Source of the DNA: Halomicroarcula saliterrae
GTDB taxonomy: Archaea > Halobacteriota > Halobacteria > Halobacteriales > Haloarculaceae
NCBI RefSeq assembly: GCF_031624395.1
Contig: NZ_JAMQON010000002.1
Coordinates: 496,001 to 560,000, forward strand
DNA: 64,000 nt
Direction of reading: 5' to 3'
A program made the translations under genes and the position numbers. Every line of letters starts with the position of its first letter. Positions within the stretch are counted from its first letter, which is position 1. Under the pieces are notes generated by a model. That model had not been told where the DNA came from. It saw only the letters and a program-made list of their open reading frames with translations, and did no database searches. Of this stretch, positions 17,302-26,615 are shown piece by piece.

Positions 17302-18558
17302 ATGAGCGAGCCCCAGGAACAGGAGCAGTCGGACAAACAGAAGTACGAGTTCAGGAAGGTAATCGAGGAACTCAAGGGGTACGAGGGCTCTGGCACACAG
17401 CTCGTCTCTATCTACGTGCCCGAGGACAAACTCCTCAGCGACGTCGTCGCCCACGTCACCCAAGAGCACTCGGAAGCGTCGAACATCAAATCGAAGGACA
17501 CACGCACGGCCGTTCAGGACGCGCTGACGTCCATCAAGGACCGGCTGCGCTACTACGAGGTCCGCCCGCCCGAGAACGGGATGGTGCTGTTCTCCGGCGC
17601 CATCGACAGCGGCGGCGGTCGGACGAACATGGTCACCAAAGTGCTGGAGTCCCCGCCCGACCCCATCGAGTCCTTCCGCTACCACTGTGACTCCGACTTC
17701 CTCACCGAGCCCCTGGAGAACATGCTGGCGGACAAGGGCCTGTTCGGCCTCGTCGTGCTGGACCGGCGGGAGGCAAACGTCGGCTGGCTCAAGGGCAAGC
17801 GCGTAGAGCCCGTCAAGTCCGCCTCCTCGCTGGTGCCGGGCAAACAGCGCAAAGGTGGTCAGTCAGCCCAGCGATTCGCCCGCCTGCGCCTAGAGGCCAT
17901 CGACAACTTCTACCAGGAGGTCGCCGGCATGGCCAACGACCTCATGGTCCCCGACCGCCACGAGATGGACGGGGTGCTGGTCGGTGGTCCCTCGCCGACG
18001 AAAGACGAGTTCCTCGACGGCGACTACCTCCACCACGAGCTCCAGGACATGGTCCTCGGGAAGTTCGACATCGCTTACACCGACGAGTCCGGACTGTACG
18101 ACCTCGTCGACGCCGCTCAGGACGTTCTGGACGAGCACGAGATGCTCCAGGACAAGCAGGTCATGGAGGAGTTCTTCAAACAGCTCCACGACGGCGATAA
18201 GGCCACCTACGGCTTCGACCAGACCCGCCAGAACCTCAACATGGGCGCCGTCGAGGAGCTGCTCATCTCCGAGGACCTGCGGAAGGACGTCGTCGCCTAC
18301 ACCTGCGAGAACGGCCACGACGAGTACGAGCTCATCGACACGTCGAAGTCGACCCCGGACCACGACTGCACGCGCTGTAGCGAGACGGTCGACGCCGACG
18401 CGGGCGAACGCGAGGACGCCATCGACCACCTGATGCAACTGGCCGATCAGCGCGGGACCGAGACGGTGTTTATCTCCTCGGACTTCGAGAAAGGCGAGCA
18501 GCTGTTGACGGCCTTCGGCGGCGTCGCGGGGCTGCTACGCTACTCTACCGGCGTGTAA
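17302..18558 (+). CDS. prf1: peptide chain release factor aRF1
   Basis: Recognises all three stop codons and triggers release of the nascent chain. The 418-residue product has the codon-reading motif NIKS at residues 61-64, and the catalytic GGQ at 187-189 within KQRKGGQSAQRFAR. The C-terminal domain includes a Cys/His minidomain (YTCENGHDEYEL, then DHDCTRCSE). The open frame begins upstream of 17302, but the ATG there matches the family start and has TTCTTAGG at TATA distance (about 27 nt). Confidence 0.96.
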   Translation: MSEPQEQEQSDKQKYEFRKVIEELKGYEGSGTQLVSIYVPEDKLLSDVVAHVTQEHSEASNIKSKDTRTAVQDALTSIKDRLRYYEVRPPENGMVLFSGAIDSGGGRTNMVTKVLESPPDPIESFRYHCDSDFLTEPLENMLADKGLFGLVVLDRREANVGWLKGKRVEPVKSASSLVPGKQRKGGQSAQRFARLRLEAIDNFYQEVAGMANDLMVPDRHEMDGVLVGGPSPTKDEFLDGDYLHHELQDMVLGKFDIAYTDESGLYDLVDAAQDVLDEHEMLQDKQVMEEFFKQLHDGDKATYGFDQTRQNLNMGAVEELLISEDLRKDVVAYTCENGHDEYELIDTSKSTPDHDCTRCSETVDADAGEREDAIDHLMQLADQRGTETVFISSDFEKGEQLLTAFGGVAGLLRYSTGV

Positions 18559-18657
18559 ACCGCGCAAAATGGGGGTGGGGTGGGAGTGAGTGGACTCGTC
18601 GTCGGTCCACAAGCGGACACACGCTTCCGTCTGCCGCGTTTCATACATGCGGTTGGC

Positions 18658-18669
18658 TATATAAAATTT
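18658..18669. promoter_or_regulatory. orphan TATA-like island between convergent genes
   Basis: TATATAAAATTT stands out in the 137-bp gap between aRF1 and the DUF6276 gene, which both end here. Neither neighbour needs a promoter at this place. A plus-strand start near 18690 would be antisense to the DUF6276 gene, and a minus-strand start near 18635 would be antisense to the end of aRF1. Confidence 0.35.
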
Positions 18670-18695
18670 CAGTACCTTACTCGTTAGGAAAGAGG

Positions 18696-19088
18696 TCACA
18701 GGAGCTGTTCGAGCTGGTGACGACGGCGAGCGAGGTCGACGTGGGCGTCGTCGCCGTAGCTGTCCGCGAGGCGGTCCACGACCAGTAGCGGGTCCGTCCC
18801 GGCCCGTTCGACCCGTTCGAGCAGCGCCGTAATCTCCGCACGGTGGAGGGCCAGCGAGTCGAGCAGCCCCACCAGCAACGCCAGGGGGACGGCCGCGTCC
18901 GCGTTCGAGGGGAAGGCGTCGTCGAGGGCGGTCAGGTCCGGGACCTCGGCCGGCGGCTCCTCGACCGGCGCCATCGCCAGACAGCCCCGGCAGAGACCGA
19001 CCCCGACCGTCCCGTCGGGCAGATACTCCCGCGACTCTACCGGGACCGGGAACGGCAGTAAATCGCCGCCACAGTGTGAACAGGACAT
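18696..19088 (-). CDS. DUF6276 family zinc-ribbon-like protein
   Basis: A 130-residue haloarchaeal protein without known function. The N-terminus has CSHCGG and, about 30 residues on, CRGC, a four-cysteine zinc site. The rest is helical, including ALPLALLVGLLDSLALHRAE-like segments and the repeated LLERVERAGTDPLLVVDRL. It is convergent with aRF1 and lies between it and atpD, and is probably a single gene. Confidence 0.78.
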   Translation of the reverse strand: MSCSHCGGDLLPFPVPVESREYLPDGTVGVGLCRGCLAMAPVEEPPAEVPDLTALDDAFPSNADAAVPLALLVGLLDSLALHRAEITALLERVERAGTDPLLVVDRLADSYGDDAHVDLARRRHQLEQLL

Positions 19089-19196
19089 ACCCGTACTCCG
19101 AACGCGGCGGGGATGAGTCTGATGGGTACGAACGCAGCCTGATTCCCGAGACGGGACCGACTCGCAGAACAGTGAGCGGGAGGACGCCGACCGCGT

Positions 19197-19889
19197 TCAG
19201 TCGTCCGCCGTGACCGGCTCGACTTCCGTTTCTTCCTCTTTCTCTGCGGCGAGGGCGTCTTCCTCTTCCTCCTTTTTGGCCTTGATCTTCTTCATGCGGA
19301 AGATCTCCTCTCGCTCCTGCTCTTCGAGTTTCTGTTCGATGTACTCCTTGTTGTCGTGCAGGTCCGGCAGGAGCTTGAACTCCAGGGCGTTGACGCGGCG
19401 CTTGGTCGTCTCGATCTCTTCGAGCATCTTCTTCATCGCCGTCTCGACCTCGGCGGCGAGGATGATGTTCTCGATGAGCTCCTCGTATGCGTCCGCGGCT
19501 TCGTCGATGCGCGCTGAAGTGCCCATCACGCCGTAGCCCCGTTCGTCCAGTGACTTCTTGACGCCCGTCGAGTCGATCTGGGGGACGACGACGCCCATGA
19601 TGTTCTTCGACTGTGTCGTCAGCTCGGGGTGTTCCTTGAGTGCGGCCGCGGCGCCCCGCACTGCCACGTCGCCTTCCATCGCCCGCGCCATGTTGATGGC
19701 CTCCTGGGCGCGGTCGTAGGAGTCGTCGAGGTCCTCACGGACGTCCTGGGCCTGGTCGAGGATGTCCATGAACTCCATGATGAGGCCGTCACGCTTCTTC
19801 TCCAGCGTATCGTGCCCGCGCTCGGAGAGCTCGATGCGGTCCTCTATCTGCATCAAGTTCTTCCGAGTCGGTTTGACGTCCTTCGCCAT
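19197..19889 (-). CDS. atpD: A-type ATP synthase subunit D
   Basis: Central-stalk subunit that connects the catalytic A3B3 head to the membrane rotor. The 230-residue protein is almost entirely coiled coil: [20 protein letters not shown] at the N-terminus, the conserved [20 protein letters not shown] in the middle, then [19 protein letters not shown]. The tail is acidic. In other haloarchaea atpD follows atpB directly. Here the bacteriorhodopsin gene lies between them, and atpD has its own TATA-like GTTAACT (plus strand AGTTAAC, 19914-19920) about 28 nt before the ATG. Confidence 0.95.
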   Translation of the reverse strand: MAKDVKPTRKNLMQIEDRIELSERGHDTLEKKRDGLIMEFMDILDQAQDVREDLDDSYDRAQEAINMARAMEGDVAVRGAAAALKEHPELTTQSKNIMGVVVPQIDSTGVKKSLDERGYGVMGTSARIDEAADAYEELIENIILAAEVETAMKKMLEEIETTKRRVNALEFKLLPDLHDNKEYIEQKLEEQEREEIFRMKKIKAKKEEEEDALAAEKEEETEVEPVTADD

Positions 19890-19913
19890 TACCGGGGCGT
19901 TTCGGGCGTAGCC

Positions 19914-19920
19914 AGTTAAC
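19914..19920 (-). promoter_or_regulatory. TATA-like box of atpD
   Basis: Read on the minus strand as GTTAACT, centred about 28 nt upstream of the atpD ATG and downstream of the bop terminator. It suggests that atpD can be transcribed independently of atpB. Confidence 0.5.
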
Positions 19921-19968
19921 CGTTTTCAGTCGGTCCGAGCCGCGGCGCTGCTCGTGGTCGGCTCCCCG

Positions 19969-20009
19969 AAAAAAACGCGTGGCCCGTAATCGCCGTCGGC
20001 CACCGGGCC
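19969..20009 (-). terminator. terminator of the bacteriorhodopsin gene
   Basis: On the minus strand GGCCCG (20009-20004) can pair with CGGGCC (19986-19981), followed a few bases later by seven T (19975-19969). It begins 14 nt after the bop stop codon. A GC hairpin plus T-run fits termination of the bop message before atpD. Confidence 0.6.
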
Positions 20010-20022
20010 TGTGTGACTCCCT

Positions 20023-20775
20023 CTAGTCGTCTGCCGGCGCGGCGCCCGTGGCTCGGGACTCGGCGGCGCCGTCGAGCACGCTGTGGCTCCGCAGGAGGAT
20101 GAACCCGAAGCCGACCTTGGCGACGAGGTCGATGACCATGAAGCCGGCCGTCTCGGTGAAGATGCCCACGAGTTCGAGCCCCTCGGTCCCGATGAGCCAC
20201 CAGACCGGGTAGACCAGCCAGACGACCGCCACGAGGTTCCGCAGCGTGCGGAACGTGCTCTGGGTATCACTTGGCAGGTTGGTGACCCGACTCGATAGCG
20301 AGCTGAACAGGAAGTACAGCAGGACGAGCAGGAACGCCGTGCTGATACCCCACCAGATCAGCCGCTCCGCGCCCGCTTCCAGCACGCCGCTGCCGGCCGA
20401 CAGCGTCGCGACCAGACCGGTGCCGATCATCAGCACGTCGAGGCTGACCAGCGACGAGATGGTGTTACGGTCCGCGCCCGCGAGCAGGGCGAGGTCGAAC
20501 AACAGGAGCGGCGTGGTAAACAGCCAGTCCGTGTACCGGGCCCAGTAGATGGGCCGTTGCTCGCCGCCGATCTCGATGAACGTCAGGCCAAAGCCCAACG
20601 CCATCGCGAGGTAGTTGACGAACGCGATCGCCGTTATCAGTATCGTGGCGATGTAGAACTTCTGTCGCCGGTCGTCCGTCTCACCCCAGCCTCGGCCGAT
20701 GAAATACAGCATGCCGAGAAACATGCCTGCTGTGCCGAGCCATAGCCATATCTGTTCGCTTCCTGGTTGTGGCAT
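20023..20775 (-). CDS. bop: bacteriorhodopsin, light-driven proton pump
   Basis: A seven-helix retinal protein of 250 residues that exports protons in light. All pump residues are present: Arg80, Asp83 (counter-ion, BR Asp85), Asp94 (proton donor, BR Asp96) in [19 protein letters not shown], Asp113 (BR Asp115), Glu198 and Glu208 (proton release), Asp216, and the retinal lysine Lys220 in [13 protein letters not shown]. The donor Asp and release glutamates argue against a halorhodopsin or sensory rhodopsin. It lies between atpB and atpD on their strand, with its own promoter and terminator. No brp/blh, crtY or bat gene is in the window. Confidence 0.96.
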   Translation of the reverse strand: MPQPGSEQIWLWLGTAGMFLGMLYFIGRGWGETDDRRQKFYIATILITAIAFVNYLAMALGFGLTFIEIGGEQRPIYWARYTDWLFTTPLLLFDLALLAGADRNTISSLVSLDVLMIGTGLVATLSAGSGVLEAGAERLIWWGISTAFLLVLLYFLFSSLSSRVTNLPSDTQSTFRTLRNLVAVVWLVYPVWWLIGTEGLELVGIFTETAGFMVIDLVAKVGFGFILLRSHSVLDGAAESRATGAAPADD

Positions 20776-20804
20776 AGTGCAACTGTCCTTTGGGTTCGGC
20801 AGGT

Positions 20805-20832
20805 AAAGTTTAACACACCCAATCAGTTTGGT
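20805..20832 (-). promoter_or_regulatory. bop promoter: UAS-like site and TATA box
   Basis: On the minus strand ACCAAACTGATTGG (20832-20819) matches the upstream activator known from the Halobacterium bop promoter (ACCcnactagTTnG) at every position given in capitals there and at 9 of 12 defined positions. Six bases downstream, TTAAACTTT (within 20815-20805) is a TATA-like box about 35 nt before the ATG. The order and spacing resemble the known bop promoter, which is activated by Bat under light and low oxygen. Regulation here is inferred. Confidence 0.55.
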
Positions 20833-20963
20833 AAGAAGCGGCTAGAATTGCGATAGCAGTCGTCGAGAGCGGTAGCGACGATCCGAACACGACGCCCCAG
20901 TCCCGGTCTCACCGAGCGGGCTCGCCCGAAAGAACGGGATATGCGACAGAAAACCGACGGCGG

Positions 20964-22376
20964 TCAGTCCGCGGCGACTTCTTCGGCGACTTCTTCGCGG
21001 TAGTGTTCCTCGATGAGTTCCTCGTCGATACGGTTCAGGGCGTCCTTCGGGAGCATCGACAGCAGGTCCCAGCCGAGTTCGATGGTGTCGTCGATGTCGC
21101 GGTCGGTGTCGAAGCCCTGGTCGACGAACTCGTCCTCGAAGCGGTCCGCGAAGTCGAGGTACTTGTTGTCGAGGTCGGACAGCGCCTCGCGACCGACGAT
21201 GTTGACGAGGTCGCGGAGGTCCTCACCCTCCGCGTAGGCAGCGAATATCTGGTCTTTCACGTCGGCGTGGTCGGCGCGGGTCAGCCCCTCGCCGATGCCG
21301 TCGTCCATCAGCCGCGACAGGCTGGGCAGGACGTTGATCGGCGGCTGGACGCCCTGACTGTTGAGGTCGCGGTCGATGTATATCTGCCCCTCCGTGATGT
21401 AGCCGGTGAGGTCCGGAATCGGGTGGGTGTCGTCGTCGCCCGGCATCGTGAGGATGGGGATCTGTGTGACAGAGCCCTCACGCCCCTCGATACGGCCGGC
21501 CCGCTCGTAGAGCTGTGCCAGGTCAGTGTACATGTACCCGGGGTAGCCACGGCGGCCCGGGACCTCCTCGCGTGCGGCACCGATCTCCCGGAGCGCCTCA
21601 CAGTAGTTGGTCATGTCCGTCAGGATGACCAGCACGTGGTAGTCCTTCTCGAAGGCCAGATACTCGGCCGTGGTGAGCGCGAGTCGCGGCGTAATCGTTC
21701 GCTCGACGGCGGGGTCGTCCGCGAGGTTCATGAAGACCACGGAGCGTTCCAGCGCGCCGGTGCGCTCGAAGTCGTCCATGAACTCGTTGGCCTCCTCGGC
21801 CGTGATACCCATGGCGCCGAAGATGACGGCGAACTCGGAGCCCTCGTCGTCCTCGCCCTCCTCTTCCTCCGGCACGGACGCCTGTCGGGCGATCTGGAGC
21901 GCCAGGTCGTTGTGTGGCAGCCCCGACGCCGAGAAGATTGGCAGTTTCTGGCCGCGCACGAGCGTGTTCATGCCGTCGATGGCCGACACGCCCGTCTGGA
22001 TGAACTCCTCGGGGTACTCCCGCGAGAAGGGGTTGATGGCCGCGCCGACGATGTCCTGTCGCTCGTCGGGGACGATCTCCGGTCCGCCGTCGATCGGCTG
22101 GCCGGTCCCGTCCATGACCCGCCCGAGCAGGTCCTCGGTGACGGGCATCTTCATCGTCTCGCCCAGGAAGCGAACGGAGGCCTCGCGGTCGATGCCCTCC
22201 GTCCCCTCGAACACCTGGATGGCGACGTAGTCGCTCGCCGATTCGAGCACCTGGCCACGGCGCGTCTGGCCGTCGCCGGTCTCGATCTCGACGATCTCGT
22301 CGTAGCCGACCGGCTCGTCGGTCTCGACGAACACCAGCGGGCCGCTGATCTCAGTGATTGTCTGGTACTCTTTCAT
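20964..22376 (-). CDS. atpB: A-type ATP synthase subunit B
   Basis: Regulatory, non-catalytic subunit of the A3B3 head, 470 residues. It begins [18 protein letters not shown]. In place of a Walker A motif it has [20 protein letters not shown], as expected for subunit [21 protein letters not shown] and [20 protein letters not shown] are family signatures. The frame stays open upstream inside atpA, but that is a shadow. The ATG is two bases after the atpA stop codon. Confidence 0.96.
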   Translation of the reverse strand: MKEYQTITEISGPLVFVETDEPVGYDEIVEIETGDGQTRRGQVLESASDYVAIQVFEGTEGIDREASVRFLGETMKMPVTEDLLGRVMDGTGQPIDGGPEIVPDERQDIVGAAINPFSREYPEEFIQTGVSAIDGMNTLVRGQKLPIFSASGLPHNDLALQIARQASVPEEEEGEDDEGSEFAVIFGAMGITAEEANEFMDDFERTGALERSVVFMNLADDPAVERTITPRLALTTAEYLAFEKDYHVLVILTDMTNYCEALREIGAAREEVPGRRGYPGYMYTDLAQLYERAGRIEGREGSVTQIPILTMPGDDDTHPIPDLTGYITEGQIYIDRDLNSQGVQPPINVLPSLSRLMDDGIGEGLTRADHADVKDQIFAAYAEGEDLRDLVNIVGREALSDLDNKYLDFADRFEDEFVDQGFDTDRDIDDTIELGWDLLSMLPKDALNRIDEELIEEHYREEVAEEVAAD

Positions 22377-22378
22377 TG

Positions 22379-24139
22379 TTAGTACAGCTCCCGGAGCTCC
22401 GACGTGATGTCGTCCTCCAGTTCGTCGATGTACTCGTCCCAGTCCTCTTGGACGCCGATACGGTTGAGCCGCGGGGCGCTCTCGATGTCGGTTATCTCCT
22501 CGACCGGGACACCGGCGTCGAGCGCCTCGAAGGCGGCGTCGTTGTACACCTTGATGGCGTTCATGATGCGGTACGTCTTCTCGGGCTCGCAGTAGGTGTC
22601 CGTCGGGTGGAACGCGTTCTGCTGGAGCCACGCCTCGCGCAGGTAGCGGGCGATTTCCAGCGTCAGCTGCTGGTCCTCCGGCAGCGCGTCCTTGCCGACG
22701 AGCTGGACGATCTCCTGCAGCTCCGCTTCCTCGTCCAGCGTGTCGATGGCCCACTGCCGCGTCTCGGGCCAGTCCTCGCGGACGTTGTCGACGAACCACG
22801 GGTCGAGCTGCTCACGGTAGAGCGAGTAGGACTCGTTCCAGTTGATAGATGGGAAGTGCCGACGTTCCGCGAGGTCGGCGTCCAGCGCCCAGAACGTCTT
22901 GACGATACGCAGCGTGTTCTGGGTGACCGGCTCCGAGAAGTCCCCGCCCGGCGGCGAGACGGCCCCGATAACGCTCACGGAGCCCTCGGTGTCGTTGATG
23001 TTCTGGAAGTAGCCGGCCCGCTCGTAGAACTCGCTCAGGCGAGCGGAGAGGTACGCGGGGTACCCCTCCTCGCCGGGCATCTCCTCCAGTCGGGAGGAGA
23101 TCTCGCGCATGGCCTCGGCCCACCGGGAGGTGGAGTCGGCCATCAGCGCGACGTCGTACCCCATGTCGCGGAAGTACTCCGCGATGGTGATGCCGGTGTA
23201 GACGCAGGATTCACGCGCCGCGACGGGCATGTTCGACGTGTTCGCGATGAGGCAGGTCCGGTCCATCAGGGCGTTGCCCGTGATGGGGTCTTCCAGTTCC
23301 GGGAAGTCCTCGATGACCTCCGTCATCTCGTTGCCGCGCTCGCCACAGCCGACGTAGACGACGATGTCCGCGTCGGCCCACTTGGCGAGCTGGTGCTGGG
23401 TGACCGTCTTCCCCGAGCCGAACGGGCCGGGAATCGCGGCCGTCCCGCCCTTCGCGATGGGGAACAGGCCGTCGAGCACGCGCTGGCCCGAGATGAGGGG
23501 TTCGGTCGGCGTCTCCTTGTCGACGGAGGGACGCTGCTGGCGCACCGGCCACTCCTGTCGCATCTGGATCTCCTCGCCGGAGTCCAGTTCGACGACCGTC
23601 TCCTCGACGGTGAAGTTGCCCGACTCGACGGCGGTGACCTCGCCACCGTCGGAGTTGGGCGGGACCATCACCTTGTGGTCGATGCTGGGCGTCTCCGGGA
23701 CGGTGCCGACGATGTCGCCGGCCTCGACCTCGTCGCCTTCGGCGACTTCGGGCTGGAACTCCCAGGTCTTCTCCAGGTCGATACCCGGCGCGTCGACACC
23801 GCGGTCGAGATACGCCGAGCCCATCTTCTCTTCGAGGACGTCGAGCGGGCGCTGGACACCATCGTAGATGGCGTCGAGCATCCCCGGCCCGAGGTCCACC
23901 GAGAGAGGGGCACCGGTCCCTTCGACCGGTTCGCCCGGGGAGACACCGGAGGTCTCCTCGTACACCTGAATGGTGGTGATGTTGCCTTCGATCTCGATGA
24001 CCTCACCCATCAGCCCTTCCGAACCGACGTAGACGACGTCGTTCATCCGGGCGTCGAGGTCCCGAGCCGTTACGACCGGTCCCGAGACGCTTTCGATAAT
24101 GCCGTCCTCGCGGACGTCGGATTCTGTTGCTTGACTCAT
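22379..24139 (-). CDS. atpA: A-type ATP synthase subunit A, catalytic
   Basis: Catalytic subunit that makes ATP, 586 residues. The N-terminal barrel is followed by the large A-subunit-specific insertion (about residues 110-190), then the Walker A loop [19 protein letters not shown] near residue 235, and the arginine/glutamate region [20 protein letters not shown]. The C-terminal helical domain is complete. No intein is present. It is separated from atpF by two bases and from atpB by two bases, which is tight operon packing. Confidence 0.97.
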   Translation of the reverse strand: MSQATESDVREDGIIESVSGPVVTARDLDARMNDVVYVGSEGLMGEVIEIEGNITTIQVYEETSGVSPGEPVEGTGAPLSVDLGPGMLDAIYDGVQRPLDVLEEKMGSAYLDRGVDAPGIDLEKTWEFQPEVAEGDEVEAGDIVGTVPETPSIDHKVMVPPNSDGGEVTAVESGNFTVEETVVELDSGEEIQMRQEWPVRQQRPSVDKETPTEPLISGQRVLDGLFPIAKGGTAAIPGPFGSGKTVTQHQLAKWADADIVVYVGCGERGNEMTEVIEDFPELEDPITGNALMDRTCLIANTSNMPVAARESCVYTGITIAEYFRDMGYDVALMADSTSRWAEAMREISSRLEEMPGEEGYPAYLSARLSEFYERAGYFQNINDTEGSVSVIGAVSPPGGDFSEPVTQNTLRIVKTFWALDADLAERRHFPSINWNESYSLYREQLDPWFVDNVREDWPETRQWAIDTLDEEAELQEIVQLVGKDALPEDQQLTLEIARYLREAWLQQNAFHPTDTYCEPEKTYRIMNAIKVYNDAAFEALDAGVPVEEITDIESAPRLNRIGVQEDWDEYIDELEDDITSELRELY

Positions 24140-24141
24140 AG

Positions 24142-24468
24142 TTAGTCCTCGTCCATCAGGTCGATACCGATGGCTCGTTTGATCTGTTCACGCAGCCCGC
24201 CGCTGCCGGCGCCGTCGCCGCCGAGCGTCACCAGCACCGGTTCGACGCTCGTCTCGGCCGTTTTTCGGACGCCACGCGAGAGATGGTCCATGTCGTCGTC
24301 GTGCATCACGACGATGCCGACGTCGTCGTCGGTGAGCATCTCCGAAACGGCGTCGTCCAGCTGCTCGCCTTTCGCCTCCGCGGGGATATCCGCGAACTTG
24401 CGAACGCCCGCCAGCCGAAAGCCCGTCGTGAACTCCGGACTCCCGACCACTGCTATCTCCTGGCTCAT
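24142..24468 (-). CDS. atpF: A-type ATP synthase subunit F
   Basis: Small central-stalk subunit, 108 residues, with a Rossmann-like fold. It starts [21 protein letters not shown] and contains the signature [21 protein letters not shown]. The C-terminus ([15 protein letters not shown]) is the helix that contacts subunits D and B in related enzymes. The start overlaps the atpC stop by four bases, so the two are likely translationally coupled. Confidence 0.94.
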   Translation of the reverse strand: MSQEIAVVGSPEFTTGFRLAGVRKFADIPAEAKGEQLDDAVSEMLTDDDVGIVVMHDDDMDHLSRGVRKTAETSVEPVLVTLGGDGAGSGGLREQIKRAIGIDLMDED

Positions 24469-25541
24469 AGTATCACCAGCTCCTGTTCTATCTCGTCGGG
24501 GCCGAGGCCGGCCTCGCGGCCACGGGCGATAGCCCGGATGTTGTCGACCTCGCGCTCCTTGGCGAGGATGTACGAGAGCACCGGACATACCGATAACGGA
24601 TAGCGGTTCGACAGGGTGTCCGCGTACTCGAGCAGCGCCGCGTCCAGCGCTCGCTCGAACTCGACCAGGTTCCCGGCGTCTTCGAGCGCGGACAGCGCCG
24701 CGTCGAGGTCGTCGCCGTACGTGCTGTCACGCACCGCGGCGACGAGCCCCTCGACGTTCGCGGTCAGCTGTGCGAGCGTCTGCTCGTCGAACAGCTTGCC
24801 GCCCTCGATGTAGTACTCCGTGGGGTCCGTCTCGGCCCCGCTGCGGGCCAGCCGCAGCGCGTTCCGGAGGTTCCTGAAGTCCACCTCGGCCTGCAGGAAC
24901 TGGACGTACAGCCCGGTCGCGCTGTCGGGCTCCGGATTGCTGGGCAGGCCATCGAGCAGCATCTCGTAGAAGGCGCGGTCGACGGCGTTCTCCAGCGGGA
25001 CGAGGACGTCCTGTTCCTCGTACACCTCGTAGGCGTCGGCGAGCGAGTCACCGAAGATGGTGTCGTCGAGCGACTCGACGACCTCCTCGATGGAGCTCGC
25101 GGCGAGGAGCTGGTCGATTCGCTTGTCGCCGAACTCCCCGGCGCGGATGAGGTCGTCCTCGACGTCGGCCGACTCGGCGCCGGCGTAGAGGCCGCGGATG
25201 ACCGTCTTGACGTTCCACGCGTCGAACTTGCGGAGGTACCGCGCGATGTAGTTGTACAGCGCGCCCTCGGACCACTCCAGCAAGTCGTCGAAGTGTTTCG
25301 CGAGGTTGCGGTTCAGCGCGTACTCGACGAGGTCCGACCCGCCGTAGCGCGCGCCCAGCGCGTTCATCTCCGTCTCGTACTCCGTCTCCTCCATGAAGCG
25401 AGCGATCTCGCTCGTCCCCATGCGGACCAGCTTCCGGTAGTCGTCGTCGTCGAACAGCGAGGCACGGCGGGAGCGAACCCGAGCGATGACGTACTCGTAG
25501 TTGCTGCTCCGGCCGCCGGATGCCGTCCTGTAGCTGCTCAT
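24465..25541 (-). CDS. atpC: A-type ATP synthase subunit C
   Basis: Funnel-shaped subunit (V-ATPase d homologue) that seats the central stalk on the rotor ring, 358 residues. The start MSSYRTASGGRSSNYEYVIARVRSRRASL matches the family, followed by three homologous helical modules (LVRMGTSEIARFMEETEYE; NLAKHFDDLLEWSEGALYNY; EVDFRNLRNALRLARSG). It overlaps atpE by four bases upstream and atpF by four bases downstream. Confidence 0.94.
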   Translation of the reverse strand: MSSYRTASGGRSSNYEYVIARVRSRRASLFDDDDYRKLVRMGTSEIARFMEETEYETEMNALGARYGGSDLVEYALNRNLAKHFDDLLEWSEGALYNYIARYLRKFDAWNVKTVIRGLYAGAESADVEDDLIRAGEFGDKRIDQLLAASSIEEVVESLDDTIFGDSLADAYEVYEEQDVLVPLENAVDRAFYEMLLDGLPSNPEPDSATGLYVQFLQAEVDFRNLRNALRLARSGAETDPTEYYIEGGKLFDEQTLAQLTANVEGLVAAVRDSTYGDDLDAALSALEDAGNLVEFERALDAALLEYADTLSNRYPLSVCPVLSYILAKEREVDNIRAIARGREAGLGPDEIEQELVIL

Positions 25542-26122
25542 TGGTCTTCGAAGAGTCGGTCGCTGATTGCTTTGAGGTTGTCCTCCCAGACCGACTCCAG
25601 CACGGAGTCGAACGTGTTGTCCACACGGACCCGGGAGGCCTCGCTCTCGACAACTACTCCGCCCAGACAGTCCCGTGTCCCGGCGAACGTTGCGTCGTCG
25701 TACTCTGTGAGGATATCCTCGATGAGCGACTCGTCGTCGCTTCGCCCGTGGACCCGGAGGTCGGCGCCGTCGTCGAACTCGTCGACGGCGGCGTCGAGCA
25801 GCGCGCGGGTCAGCTCCTCGCGGCGGTCGCCTTCGAGGCCGGCGATGGCCCCCTCGACGTCCTCGTGGACGTCTTCGAGCACGTCCCGGCGGGCGCCCAG
25901 TCGGGCCTGCTTGGCCTCGAGCTTCGCCGAGGAGAGGCGCTGTTCGCGCTCCTGGGATATCTCCCGTTCGACCTCGGCCTCGCGCTCCTCTCGGATCGAC
26001 TCCGCGTCGGCCTCGGCCTCGGAGACGATCTCCTCGGCGCGCTCGTCGGCGTCCGCCCGAATCTCCTCTGCACGCGCGCGGGCCTCGTCTCGGATGTCCT
26101 CTACGACTGTATCAAGGCTCAT
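25538..26122 (-). CDS. atpE: A-type ATP synthase subunit E
   Basis: Peripheral-stalk subunit, 194 residues. The first 110 residues form a long, strongly charged helix (VVEDIRDEARARAEEIRADA onward) that pairs with subunit H. The globular C-terminal half includes DLRVHGRSDDESLIEDIL and the conserved DCLGGVVVESEASRVRVDNT. The start is 18 nt from the atpK stop. Confidence 0.94.
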   Translation of the reverse strand: MSLDTVVEDIRDEARARAEEIRADADERAEEIVSEAEADAESIREEREAEVEREISQEREQRLSSAKLEAKQARLGARRDVLEDVHEDVEGAIAGLEGDRREELTRALLDAAVDEFDDGADLRVHGRSDDESLIEDILTEYDDATFAGTRDCLGGVVVESEASRVRVDNTFDSVLESVWEDNLKAISDRLFEDQ

Positions 26123-26140
26123 TGTTGAAAAGGGGGTACG

Positions 26141-26407
26141 TTAGTTAGGAACGACGAAGACGACGACCAGCGCGAGAATGACGAGCGTCTCGGGCAGGAC
26201 TGTCAGGATGAGTCCACGGCCGAACATGCTGTCGTCCTCGGCGACGGCGCCGACTGCGGCGGCACCGATACCTCGTTCTGCGTAACCCGATCCGAGCGCG
26301 GCCAGCCCGACGGCGAGGGCGGCGGCAGCCTTGTTCGGGATAGCCGGCGCGGCAGCGGTACCTTCCTGCAGTACAGCGGTGACAAGGGGTGCGATGGTTT
26401 CGATCAT
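26141..26407 (-). CDS. atpK: A-type ATP synthase proteolipid subunit K (c ring)
   Basis: Rotor-ring proteolipid, 88 residues, two membrane helices after a hydrophobic leader-like start. The first helix is rich in small residues (AAAALAVGLAALGSGYAERG). The second carries the ion-binding Glu in LILTVLPETLVILALVVVF. In some haloarchaea the N-terminus is processed; the sequence here does not settle that. Unlike the rest of the operon it is preceded by a 208-bp gap holding a TATA-like box and a hairpin, which could raise its synthesis relative to the single-copy subunits. Confidence 0.93.
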   Translation of the reverse strand: MIETIAPLVTAVLQEGTAAAPAIPNKAAAALAVGLAALGSGYAERGIGAAAVGAVAEDDSMFGRGLILTVLPETLVILALVVVFVVPN

Positions 26408-26467
26408 GTTGTTGAAGTCCTCTGTGAAGTTGCTCGTGTCCGAACAGGCGTATGTGACGCCACGGAG

Positions 26468-26477
26468 TTCATAAAGG
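26468..26477 (-). promoter_or_regulatory. internal promoter before atpK
   Basis: TTCATAAAGG reads on the minus strand as CCTTTATGAA, a TATA-like box about 65 nt before the atpK ATG, implying a leader of roughly 40 nt. AGAGGA in that leader, about 10 nt before the start codon, is a possible ribosome-binding site. This would permit extra transcription of atpK and downstream genes. Confidence 0.45.
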
Positions 26478-26538
26478 TTCCCAAAACGGTTCGTCAGGAC
26501 GCTGTTCGGGCGGTTTAGGAGGGCCTATACCCGTGTTT

Positions 26539-26557
26539 GTGAGTGGCACCCACTCAC
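26539..26557 (-). other. hairpin between atpI and atpK
   Basis: GTGAGTGG (26539-26546) and CCACTCAC (26550-26557) form a perfect 8-bp stem with a 3-nt loop in the atpI-atpK gap. There is no strong T-run directly after it on the minus strand, so RNA processing or partial termination of the atpHI message are both possible. Confidence 0.5.
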
Positions 26558-26615
26558 CCGCCGAGTGAAAATTTCGTCCGCAAGCCACCGAAAGGAAGCG
26601 GCAACGCCGCGGCAG

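Noticed and set aside
20023-20775. Halorhodopsin or sensory rhodopsin
   Set aside because: The counter-ion Asp83, donor Asp94 and both release glutamates are present, as in proton pumps. No transducer gene is adjacent.
22377-22799. N-terminal extension of AtpB
   Set aside because: It is an arginine-rich shadow frame inside atpA. AtpB homologues start at MKEYQTITE.
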